A DNA stretch of 64,000 bases, taken from Solitalea agri. GTDB taxonomy: Bacteria > Bacteroidota > Bacteroidia > Sphingobacteriales > Sphingobacteriaceae. The translations under genes and the position numbers were made by a program. This document shows, one piece after another, positions 9,394 through 16,502 of the stretch. Each line of letters begins with the position of its first letter. Position 1 is the stretch's first letter. Below the pieces are notes generated by a model. That model had not been told where the DNA came from and did not search any database. It saw nothing but the letters and a program-made list of their open reading frames with translations. Location of the stretch: NCBI RefSeq assembly GCF_023914155.1, contig NZ_JAMWYS010000053.1, positions 53,339-117,338 of the forward strand. The letters run 5' to 3'.

Positions 9394-9996
9394 TTATGCT
9401 TCTTTGATATAGTGTTCTATTAATTCACGTCCTTCGATGGTTGCAATGCCCAGCATAAAATGCTCGGTGTGTACCAGTGCTACTTCTCTTAATTTTTTTT
9501 GCTTTAAAACGCTGTTCTCTGGGTCAAACAAGGCATCAATTTCCAACAGCCTTAATTCGGTCATGATTTCCCGATTAATATCATCTTTGAACCAGCCCTC
9601 TTTAATTCCTCGTTCTATGTTGTCACGTATCGTGTTTTTAAGAATATAGTTTCTGAAGAACGTGGCTTCCTTCCAGCATTCGGGATGATATTTTTTGATA
9701 TCGTATGTAAAGCTTGGGTTAATGGCTAGTGCCAACTGCTCAATATATTTCAGTGCGATATAGTTTTCTTCAACAGCATCATTCGCCTCAACCTTACACT
9801 TATCTAATGCGCTTTGATAATTCACCAAAATCTGACTCATTAACTGATTTACAATTGATGATTTATCCTTGTATTGCTCATAAATGGTACGTTTTGATAT
9901 CCCGGCTTTCGCTGAAATATCATCCATACTAATACTCTTTACTCCATAAGCAGTAAAAAGCTTTTCGGCTGTTTGTATAATTTTCTCTTTTACCAT
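9394..9996 (-). CDS. TetR/AcrR-family transcriptional regulator
   Basis: A 200-residue one-component repressor. The N-terminal helix-turn-helix is clear: FTAYGVKSISMDDISAKAGI followed by SKRTIYEQYKDKSSI. The rest is the helical ligand-binding domain. It lies 7 bases upstream of the TolC gene in the same direction and 9 bases downstream of a second TetR gene. The likely role is ligand-responsive control of the efflux operon and of itself. Its DNA-binding domain differs clearly from that of the other two TetR proteins here, which resemble each other. Confidence 0.88.
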   Translation of the reverse strand: MVKEKIIQTAEKLFTAYGVKSISMDDISAKAGISKRTIYEQYKDKSSIVNQLMSQILVNYQSALDKCKVEANDAVEENYIALKYIEQLALAINPSFTYDIKKYHPECWKEATFFRNYILKNTIRDNIERGIKEGWFKDDINREIMTELRLLEIDALFDPENSVLKQKKLREVALVHTEHFMLGIATIEGRELIEHYIKEA

Positions 9997-10005
9997 GGTT
10001 AGGGC

Positions 10006-10626
10006 TTAGTTGGAGTTTTTATGCGCATTAACAAAAAGCTCGGTTAGTAATCGCGACTTTCTGTTTATTTCTTTTAAAAGAGCTTCATCGAGTATTTGCG
10101 AGCAGGTTCCCGGAGTGATGAAGCTAAATCGAATACCTTTCAGTAAATCGATATATAAATCAGCTTGTTCTTCGGGATTAGTTACCTTAAGCTCGCCGGT
10201 TTGGTTTGCTCGCTCTAAAAGAGCTGCAACGAATTTTTTTTCACGTTTAATTGCTGTGGCCGCAATTTCATCCAATGAGTTTTTGTTCCCTTCCAAAAAG
10301 TTTCTGTTCAATCCCATGTTGTAAAAAAACTTCATGAAAAAATCATGGCGAACTGCGATAAGGTTGAAGAGCGCCTTTTCAACCGTTTTGGAATGATTGG
10401 CCTCACATTCAATCTCGAGGAAGTAAGTGTTCAGGATTTTTTCCAGAACTGCTTTCAATAAACTTGCTTTATCAGGGAAATAGTAATAGATCAGCGCTTT
10501 CGATAAGCGCAAGTCATCCGCTATTTCATTCATTGTTGTTTTCGAAGGGCCAAAATGAGCAAAGCGTTTCAGCGCTGCATCAACAATCAGCTCTTGCTTA
10601 TCATCATGTACTTCAATTTGACTCAT
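10006..10626 (-). CDS. TetR/AcrR-family transcriptional regulator
   Basis: A 206-residue regulator with helix-turn-helix ALKRFAHFGPSKTTMNEIAD followed by SKALIYYYFPDKASL. It is likely the first gene of the regulator-efflux operon. Its DNA-binding region is nearly the same as that of the TetR gene at 11535-12140 (both have TMNEIADDL and YYYFPDK), so the two are paralogues. They are separated by repeat DNA and one orphan gene. Two regulators in front of one pump suggests either two inducers or replacement of one regulator by a duplicate. Target operators were not identified. Confidence 0.87.
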   Translation of the reverse strand: MSQIEVHDDKQELIVDAALKRFAHFGPSKTTMNEIADDLRLSKALIYYYFPDKASLLKAVLEKILNTYFLEIECEANHSKTVEKALFNLIAVRHDFFMKFFYNMGLNRNFLEGNKNSLDEIAATAIKREKKFVAALLERANQTGELKVTNPEEQADLYIDLLKGIRFSFITPGTCSQILDEALLKEINRKSRLLTELFVNAHKNSN

Positions 10627-11096
10627 TTACTTTCTGACTTTTTGAAATTATAAGTCAAAAATACAACAAGGAAACTTTATCTTCCAAAAATGTTTCCATT
10701 TGTAACGAAGTATTTACTGTTTGACTATTTAGGTTGAAAAGTCAAATGAGGTTAGATTTTAGATTGAAGATCTAATTGAAGTACAAATTAAGAAGTACAA
10801 AGTACAAAGGAAGGTTAGATTTTGGATTTTAGGTTGAAGTACAAAGTGGGATGTACAAAGTACAAAGGAAGGTTAGATTTAGGATTGAAGATTTTAGAAT
10901 TAAGATTTTAGATTGAAGTACAAATTAAGAAGTACAAAGTACAAAGTACAAAGGGAGGTTAGATTTTGGAATTTAGGAGGAAGTACAAATTTTAGTAGGA
11001 AGTACAAGGACCCGCTCTGAAGTAATTTATTAATAAGGTTGAAATGAAAAAGTTGCACGTCGCGAACTTTTGGCAAGCCTGTTAGGCACAGTATTT
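10627..11096. other. 470-base gene-free region upstream of the efflux regulators
   Basis: No credible reading frame on either strand. The first 120 bases (10627-10748) are AT-rich and should hold the promoter of the regulator-efflux operon. Positions 10749-11010 are a tandem field of word repeats, listed separately. The last 86 bases (11011-11096) before the stop of the orphan gene hold CGTCGCGAACTTTTGG-type unique sequence without a clear hairpin. Confidence 0.7.
10749..11010. repeat. tandem field of GTACAAA / TTAGATTTTAG words (4 imperfect copies)
   Basis: Four imperfect tandem units begin at about 10749, 10812, 10870 and 10956, each starting AGGTTAGATTT and ending in repeats of AAGTACAAAG. 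Unit lengths are about 63, 58, 86 and 55 bases, so the units differ in how many times each word is repeated. The words are GTACAAA, TTAGATTTTAG, GATTGAAG and AATTAAG. There is no fixed spacer, so it is not a CRISPR, and there is no reading frame. Related words occur at 11505-11534, 16330-16490 and 23495-23558. Confidence 0.8.
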
Positions 11097-11450
11097 CTAT
11101 TTAGAGTTATTAAGTTCTTCGTCCAAGAAACCAAATGTTAAATACCTATTTCTTGATGCACTGTATAATCTTTCTGCAGTTTCAAGCGCGTCATCAAGTG
11201 AGTCAAAGGTCTGAATTTCCTTTCCATATAAATCATCCGGTTCAATATAGGAAAAATTATAAATACTCTCTATTTCATTACTATCATCAAAAACTTCATG
11301 AACAATCAATTTGAATTCGTCTTTGTCTCTATCAATTGAGATCCATCGAAAGCCTGAGTATTCTGGAAATTCAATTCTTCCAATAAATTGCTCAATTGTC
11401 TTGTCAGGACGTAAGTAAGAACTTAATTGACTTTCTAATAAGTATTTCAT
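11097..11450 (-). CDS. orphan protein of unknown function
   Basis: A 117-residue acidic protein (many D and E) with no signal peptide or membrane segment. It reads MKYLLESQLSSYLRPDKTIE at the start and has aromatic residues in a mixed alpha/beta pattern. I do not recognise a family. It lies alone between two repeat blocks and between two paralogous TetR genes in the same direction. The context looks like an accessory insertion rather than part of the efflux operon. Coding is supported by the clean frame and ordinary amino-acid composition. Confidence 0.6.
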   Translation of the reverse strand: MKYLLESQLSSYLRPDKTIEQFIGRIEFPEYSGFRWISIDRDKDEFKLIVHEVFDDSNEIESIYNFSYIEPDDLYGKEIQTFDSLDDALETAERLYSASRNRYLTFGFLDEELNNSK

Positions 11451-11499
11451 GTTTCTTTCTATGTGGTTGCCACTAAGTTGTACTAGCCGTAATAGAGCC

Positions 11500-11534
11500 G
11501 CGGAAATCTAAAATCGTACTTCTAAAATCTAACT
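11500..11534. repeat. word repeat directly after the TetR stop codon
   Basis: On the minus strand the TGA of the TetR gene is followed at once by AGTTAGATTTTAGAAGTACG and then ATTTTAGATTTCC. These are the same words as in the field at 10749-11010 and the block at 16330-16490. It abuts the stop codon. Confidence 0.65.
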
Positions 11535-12140
11535 TCATTCGGCTTTTAGTCCTCTGATGATCAAGTCGGAAAGAAGTTCTTGTTTTTCGAGGATAGTATT
11601 GAACAATTCATCATCAGGTTGAGGTGAATTATTGTATTCAAGTACTACAAAGCGGATTCCTAGTAAGGCATCAAAGATGAGAGCTTCGGTTTTCTCCGGA
11701 TTGTCAATTTTAAACTCACCAGATTGGATTCCCTGGGATAAAATATTGGTTAAAAATGATTTTTCTTTGGCTCTGATAGCTGAAAACGAATTTTGCTTTT
11801 GAGCAAAACTTTCGCGGTTATAGCTTTTATTGAATTCAAGTAGGATGTAGTATTTTTTGATGAACTCGTGTCGTTTTCGTAAATAAAGACTTAATGCTTC
11901 GGCACTAGAGGCCGATTGCTCAATTTCATGTTTTATTTCTTCAGCGTGTGCTTCAAACAGCTGATTGATAACGGCTGAGTATAGGGCGTTTTTATCGGGG
12001 AAATAATAGTATAACAAAGCTTTCGACATGGCGAGATCGTCGGCAATTTCGTTCATAGTGGTTTTTGACAACCCGTAATGTGCAAAACGTTTTAAGGCAA
12101 CTTCAAGTATACGATCTCTTTTCTTGTCGTGGTTTTCCAT
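11535..12140 (-). CDS. TetR/AcrR-family transcriptional regulator
   Basis: A 201-residue regulator whose helix-turn-helix (ALKRFAHYGLSKTTMNEIAD, then SKALLYYYFPDKNAL) is almost identical to that of the TetR gene at 10006-10626; the ligand domains are more diverged. It looks like a duplication within this locus. No adjacent target gene in the same operon is obvious; the gene downstream is an orphan. It may control the same pump or act on a distant promoter. Confidence 0.87.
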   Translation of the reverse strand: MENHDKKRDRILEVALKRFAHYGLSKTTMNEIADDLAMSKALLYYYFPDKNALYSAVINQLFEAHAEEIKHEIEQSASSAEALSLYLRKRHEFIKKYYILLEFNKSYNRESFAQKQNSFSAIRAKEKSFLTNILSQGIQSGEFKIDNPEKTEALIFDALLGIRFVVLEYNNSPQPDDELFNTILEKQELLSDLIIRGLKAE

Positions 12141-12187
12141 TTAAAGCTTTTGTAAATATGTTTTCCGGCTCGAAGATAGGATTCTTA

Positions 12188-12236
12188 GTTCATAGCTCAT
12201 AGCAATTAGCCAATAGCTAGAAGCTAATAGGCTATT
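12188..12236. repeat. TAGCTAATAGC-type word repeat at the threonine synthase-like stop
   Basis: Words of the form CATAGC, AATTAGCCAATAGCTAG and AAGCTAATAGGCTATT run up to the end of the threonine synthase-like gene. The TAG stop codon (12234-12232, minus strand) is itself one of the words. The same family appears at 57930-58122, again supplying a TAG stop. Confidence 0.65.
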
Positions 12237-13347
12237 TTAAAATCTTCAATATTTTATCGGTTGATTTTAGTCCATGGCCGGTAAATAATGAAACTACCAG
12301 CTCTGTTGGTTGTTCGGCAAGGTATTTTCTCAAACCGGCAATGGTAGCTGCGGATGTTGGTTCGATGTAATAACCCATTTTTCCACAGTAGAGCAAAGCG
12401 TTTTCGATTTCATCTTCCGTTACTGAATAGAATTTTCCTTTGGTCTCTCGCACCATTTTTAACAACTGATTGCCCCTTACCGGAGTAGCAATAGCTATTC
12501 CTTCGGCTAAGGTATGTTCGGTTGGCACTTCATTGTAAGTATTCAAACTCTTATCAAATGCTTGCGAAAGGGGAGGACAGGCTTCAGCCTGTATAGCGAT
12601 GATTTTAGGAAGTTTATTAATAATTCCAGCCTTTAGTAAATCATTGAACCCAATATAGCAGCCAATTAAAAGGGTCCCATTTCCGGCGGGTACCACAACC
12701 GCATCAGGGGCTGTCCAACCCAATTGTTCGCAAACTTCGTAAGCAAAGGTTTTGGTTCCCTGGTAAAAGAACGGGTTATAGCAATGGCTGGCATAAAAAG
12801 TGGAGTCAGCGGCCTTAAAGGCAGCTGCAGCTGTATCTTCTCTGCTGCCGGGTACACGTTCAATTTCGGCCCCATACATACGCATTTGAGCTATTTTGGC
12901 TTCAGCAGTATCGGCAGGGAGATAAATTCGGCAATCAACATTGGCTTTTGCAGCATAAGCAGCTATAGCGCAGCCTGCATTTCCAGAAGAATCTTGAATT
13001 ACCTTTTTGATACCCAATTCTTTAACAAAACTCATTAATACGGTAGCACCACGGTCTTTGTAAGAGCCGGTGCTGAAAAGTTGTTCTTGTTTAATGTAGG
13101 CTTGTTTACCGTCAAAATCAATGGGTAATAGAGGCGTGAAACCTTCTTCAAAACTGACAATTGAATTTTCGTTGGTAATAGGTAAAGCTTCCAGATAGCG
13201 CCATAAATTCGGTTTTCGATCCTTAATTTTTTCCAGATCAAACTTTGCTTCAAACTCCAAATCCAATAAATGGCCAGCATTACTACGCCAACGCGGAATG
13301 TTAACAGGATATTTTTTGCCGGTTACAGAACAGATAAATTGAAGCAT
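12232..13347 (-). CDS. threonine synthase-like PLP enzyme
   Basis: A 371-residue fold-type II PLP enzyme. The PLP lysine is in TGSYKDRGA and the phosphate-binding loop of the cofactor is QDSSGNAGCAIAAYA. The later VVPAGNGTLLIGCYIG glycine loop is also typical. The start FICSVTGKKYPVNIPRWRSN resembles a decayed zinc-ribbon of the class of threonine synthases that use O-phosphohomoserine. It is shorter than the usual bacterial ThrC of about 430 residues, so the assignment to threonine synthase activity is from family resemblance; another beta-replacing PLP lyase remains possible. It is the last gene of a minus-strand run, and its stop lies in a repeat. Confidence 0.78.
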   Translation of the reverse strand: MLQFICSVTGKKYPVNIPRWRSNAGHLLDLEFEAKFDLEKIKDRKPNLWRYLEALPITNENSIVSFEEGFTPLLPIDFDGKQAYIKQEQLFSTGSYKDRGATVLMSFVKELGIKKVIQDSSGNAGCAIAAYAAKANVDCRIYLPADTAEAKIAQMRMYGAEIERVPGSREDTAAAAFKAADSTFYASHCYNPFFYQGTKTFAYEVCEQLGWTAPDAVVVPAGNGTLLIGCYIGFNDLLKAGIINKLPKIIAIQAEACPPLSQAFDKSLNTYNEVPTEHTLAEGIAIATPVRGNQLLKMVRETKGKFYSVTEDEIENALLYCGKMGYYIEPTSAATIAGLRKYLAEQPTELVVSLFTGHGLKSTDKILKILK

Positions 13348-13376
13348 GGAATAAAGTTAGATTTTAGAGTTATGAA

Positions 13377-14030
13377 TTACGAATTGTTGGTTAGAATTTC
13401 AGTTAGTATTGTTGTGATTTCTTCATGCTTATTAAAAACCATAAAATGACCTCCTTTTTTAATCGTAAAGTCGGCTGAAGCAGATTGATAAGGTAAAATT
13501 AAATCACTTGTTCCATGAATATGAATGATATCTTTTGATGGACTTTCATGCTGCCAGGTCAATACTTTATCAATGGCCCAACGCATAAAGTTAGTGCTTG
13601 TATCGCTTAAAATATCTTTGAACAGTTGCCGCTCTTCTAAAGATTGTAAACCGAATAATTTAAATGAAAACCAATTTGCCGATTTTAACATCGGAGTAGG
13701 GATGATTTTGTGCAATCTAAGTTTACCTGCAAATCTTAAAAGCAAAGGTAGTTCAGTATGCGTTTTAATACTTGAAATGAGAACTGCTTTTTGAGGATTG
13801 ATGATTTTTAAAAGCTCCGTTAAAATAATTCCGCCAAATGACAATCCCACTAAATTAAAAGGCTGATTTTGGTCAATCTGACTGCTTAAACGTTTCGCAT
13901 AATCAGCGATCGATTCTCGTTCTAACGGTTCAATCCAATTAATATGCTTGATTTGAAAATGAGCAGGGAAAGATAAATTGCTGAAAACTCTTTTGTCGGC
14001 ACCTAGACCACTAATGAAATAAACATTCAC
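13377..14030 (-). CDS. alpha/beta hydrolase
   Basis: A 217-residue alpha/beta-hydrolase fold protein. The start VYFISGLGADKRVF gives the oxyanion region, the nucleophile elbow is LVGLSFGGI (GxSxG), the acidic residue is probably in HIHGTSDLILPY, and the catalytic histidine in KKGGHFMVFN. No signal peptide, so it is cytoplasmic. Substrate unknown. It lies between the threonine synthase-like gene and RidA on the same strand. Confidence 0.82.
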   Translation of the reverse strand: MNVYFISGLGADKRVFSNLSFPAHFQIKHINWIEPLERESIADYAKRLSSQIDQNQPFNLVGLSFGGIILTELLKIINPQKAVLISSIKTHTELPLLLRFAGKLRLHKIIPTPMLKSANWFSFKLFGLQSLEERQLFKDILSDTSTNFMRWAIDKVLTWQHESPSKDIIHIHGTSDLILPYQSASADFTIKKGGHFMVFNKHEEITTILTEILTNNS

Positions 14031-14044
14031 GGTTTAAGGCAAAA

Positions 14045-14410
14045 TTAAATCGCTGCAATAGCCTCAATTTCTACCTTATAACCAAAATGCAAAGCCGGAA
14101 CAGGTACAATACTGCGTGCTGGTTTGTTTTCAGGTCCAAAAAACTCTGCATAAGCAGCATTTACTGCGGGCCAGTCATTTACATCCGAAATGTAAACAGT
14201 CGTTTTTACAATTTTTTCTTTGCTGCTTCCTCCAGCTTCGGCAATAGCTAAAACCCTTTCCAAGGCGATTTTTACCTGTTCTGCCAATGGTGTTTCGGAT
14301 GGAAAGCCGGTTGGTAATTGACCAGAAATAAAAACGAACTGGTTTGCTGCTACACCTTGGTTGTAATGGCCACCAGGAGTGGGAACATCTGAAGAAAAAA
14401 TAGGTATCAT
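14045..14410 (-). CDS. ridA: RidA family protein (enamine/imine deaminase)
   Basis: A 121-residue member of the YjgF/YER057c/UK114 family, which hydrolyses reactive enamines such as 2-aminoacrylate released by PLP enzymes. Typical features are PGGHYNQGVAANQFVFISGQ near the start, then VKTTVYISDVNDW, and the arginine in NKPARSIVPVPAL that binds the substrate carboxylate. The neighbour two genes on is a threonine-synthase-like PLP enzyme, which fits a role in clearing such intermediates. Length is normal. Confidence 0.9.
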   Translation of the reverse strand: MIPIFSSDVPTPGGHYNQGVAANQFVFISGQLPTGFPSETPLAEQVKIALERVLAIAEAGGSSKEKIVKTTVYISDVNDWPAVNAAYAEFFGPENKPARSIVPVPALHFGYKVEIEAIAAI

Positions 14411-14430
14411 AAGATTAGTTTAATTGGAAT

Positions 14431-14892
14431 CTATAAAAACGTCATCGCCTCCTTAGGCACAAAAGCGCTAACGTCGCCATTGTTTCTTAAAATATCACGA
14501 ACAATGGTTGAACTAATCGCCGAATATTCAGGCTTGCTTAAAATGAAAATGGTTTCTATTTCAGGTTTCATGACTGCGTTAATTTGGGCGATAGCACGCT
14601 CATATTCAAAGTCGGCAACCGAACGTATACCTCTGATCATATACTGAGCGTCTAACTCCTTGCAAAAATCAACAGTTAGTCCTTGGTAGGTTCTAATTTC
14701 AATTTTCGGATCACCATTAAAAACGGCATGTAGAATTTCCTGACGCTTTTCGGGAGATAAAAATGTGGGTTTCGAACTGTTTAAACCAATGCCAATAACC
14801 ACCTTGTCGAATAAAGGCATTGCTCGTTTAACAATATCGAGATGCGCAATGGTAATTGGATCAAAAGAGCCTGGAAATAAAGCTATTTTCAT
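14431..14892 (-). CDS. coaD: phosphopantetheine adenylyltransferase
   Basis: A 153-residue enzyme of coenzyme A synthesis that transfers AMP from ATP to 4'-phosphopantetheine. The nucleotidyltransferase motif (T/H)xGH appears as ALFPGSFDPITIAHLDIV, and the second signature is EYSAISSTIVRDI (ISSTxVR). GIRSVADFEYE is also typical of CoaD. Length fits well. It is cytoplasmic. The upstream gene is rsmD, a pairing seen in many bacteria. Confidence 0.96.
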   Translation of the reverse strand: MKIALFPGSFDPITIAHLDIVKRAMPLFDKVVIGIGLNSSKPTFLSPEKRQEILHAVFNGDPKIEIRTYQGLTVDFCKELDAQYMIRGIRSVADFEYERAIAQINAVMKPEIETIFILSKPEYSAISSTIVRDILRNNGDVSAFVPKEAMTFL

Positions 14893-14913
14893 TGTATGTT
14901 GATTATTCGATGT

Positions 14914-15471
14914 TTAAGAATTCTCCTGATTTGTTTCAGATATTTCAAAAAAGCTAAAAGTCGATTGCCCGTATTTCCTGTTCCATGAAAAATTGGGTTG
15001 ATTATCCAAATTTATCTGTGAAGCATGTTCTATTACCAAAAGTCCATCCGCTTTTAATAAGTTTTTTTCGAAAACTTTTGCGGCAATTCGTTCCGGGTTG
15101 GGCATATCATACGGTGGATCGGCAAAGATCAAATCGTATTGAACATTTTCTAAGTCTAAATATTTAAATACATCCGCTTTATAAGTTTTTATGGCAGAAA
15201 GCTGATGCTGGGCCGCTGTACGTTTAATGTATTCAACGCAGCCAGGGAATTTATCAACTGAAGTTACCGAAGGACAACCTCTTGAAGCCAGTTCAAACGA
15301 TATATTTCCGGTACCGGCAAAAAGATCCAGTGCATTAATTTCATCGAAATTAAAACGGTTGAACAAAATATTAAAAAGCGACTCTTTCGAAATGTCGGTG
15401 GTTGGGCGAACCGGAAGATTTTTAGGTGCCTGCAACCGAATACCCTTTAGTTTGCCGCTAATTATGCGCAT
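14914..15471 (-). CDS. rsmD: 16S rRNA (guanine966-N2)-methyltransferase
   Basis: A 185-residue SAM-dependent methyltransferase. Hallmarks are MRIISGKLKGIRLQAPK, RPTTDISKESLFNIL, the SAM-binding LDLFAGTGNISFE and the catalytic DPPY in LIFADPPYDMP. It methylates G966 of 16S rRNA in the small subunit. The start overlaps the end of the DUF3822 gene by 10 bases, so the two are translationally coupled, and coaD follows 21 bases downstream. Confidence 0.94.
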   Translation of the reverse strand: MRIISGKLKGIRLQAPKNLPVRPTTDISKESLFNILFNRFNFDEINALDLFAGTGNISFELASRGCPSVTSVDKFPGCVEYIKRTAAQHQLSAIKTYKADVFKYLDLENVQYDLIFADPPYDMPNPERIAAKVFEKNLLKADGLLVIEHASQINLDNQPNFSWNRKYGQSTFSFFEISETNQENS

Positions 15472-16301
15472 AATTCGATATTAAGCAATGAATAAAAACG
15501 GTGCTGCGGAATTTGCGTCATCGACTTGCTGAAATACAAGTCTTTTGAAAGCTCACCAAAGTTAACACGGCGAAAATGCTCATGTATCAGATTGTAAGTT
15601 TCATCACCAGGACGAATCGCCCCTAATAAAAACACGTGCAAATCTTTAGGATCAATTCCTAAGGTATTGCAAACATAAAGTGGGAAATAAATGAACTCCT
15701 CCACTGATTTATATTCAAAACGATTATAAAGCTGCAGTTTGCCATTATCGAAAACGGCTAGCTGAATACAGTTTTTAACAACATGTATATATAAAAGTTG
15801 TTTTTCAGTGTGATTGCTTTGTCGGATCAAGCCTTCCAGCAATGGGGTTCCTTCAAAATAAATCAATGCTCCTACAAAATACTTATTGATCGTTTGCTGA
15901 ATCTGCTCATTAAGTGTAAAGATTTGTTTTGCATTTAGCGAGACGATGTCATTGGTCATTACCCGCCCTTCCATTTTGCTGAAATTCAATGAAGCATAGT
16001 CGTTAAGATTTCTCTGCTCAAAATATTCATTGGGTATAATGGTATGCTCATTTGAAGGTACAATAACCCTGATTTTTGCAAAAGGCAGTTTTAATAATTG
16101 ATCGTTACTGATTTCCTGGTCATAAGTAAATGGTTTCAGGTTTTCATGATTCGCCAAGACCACATAACGTTCATTAATCGGATCATAGATACAATAATTT
16201 AACCCTGTTTCTGTAAACTTTACAGTCAGATGGTATTTGGAACTTAGTTTAACTTTAAACGATTTATCTACTATTTTAAATTGCTGAAGGTTCTGCTGCA
16301 T
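15462..16301 (-). CDS. DUF3822 family protein
   Basis: About 280 residues from the ATG at 16301; an upstream in-frame start at 16331 would add ten residues (with CxxC) and is less likely. The pattern (KYHLTVKFTETGLNYCIYDP near the start, IYFEGTPLLEGLIRQ in the middle, HVFLLGAIRPGDETY near the end) is that of the Bacteroidota DUF3822 family, which has an actin-like/ASKHA appearance and unknown function. It overlaps rsmD, which is a conserved pairing in this phylum as I recall. Its 5' side faces a large inverted repeat. Confidence 0.8.
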   Translation of the reverse strand: MQQNLQQFKIVDKSFKVKLSSKYHLTVKFTETGLNYCIYDPINERYVVLANHENLKPFTYDQEISNDQLLKLPFAKIRVIVPSNEHTIIPNEYFEQRNLNDYASLNFSKMEGRVMTNDIVSLNAKQIFTLNEQIQQTINKYFVGALIYFEGTPLLEGLIRQSNHTEKQLLYIHVVKNCIQLAVFDNGKLQLYNRFEYKSVEEFIYFPLYVCNTLGIDPKDLHVFLLGAIRPGDETYNLIHEHFRRVNFGELSKDLYFSKSMTQIPQHRFYSLLNIELCA

Positions 16302-16329
16302 ATTTTTAGGGCAATTCTGACAAAAGTAC

Positions 16330-16490
16330 AATTAAAGTACAAAGTAAGAAGGACAAAGTGGAAAGTGCAAAGGACAATGTATGATTTCGGATTTAAGATT
16401 TTAGATTGAAAGTACATCTACAATCTTACATCTAAAATCGTACATCATTAAATCGTCCTTCTAAAATTATACTTCTACCTTCGTACTCTA
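16330..16490. repeat. large imperfect inverted repeat made of word repeats
   Basis: This fills the gap between the divergent DUF3822 and helicase genes. Words are AAGTACAAAG, GGACAAAG, GATTTAAGATTTTAG and, on the other half, their complements (CTTACATCTAAAATCGTAC, ATCGTCCTTCTAAAATTA). An inner pair of arms is about 16377-16405 and 16417-16446 with a loop of about 11 bases; GAAGGAC near 16348 pairs with GTCCTTC near 16455. Both genes' promoters must lie in or beside this structure. Confidence 0.7.
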
Positions 16491-16502
16491 ATAAAACCAT
16501 TA

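Noticed and set aside
10749..11010. CRISPR-like appearance of the tandem repeats
   Set aside because: Units differ in length and content, there are no unique spacers of constant size, and no cas genes are in the window.
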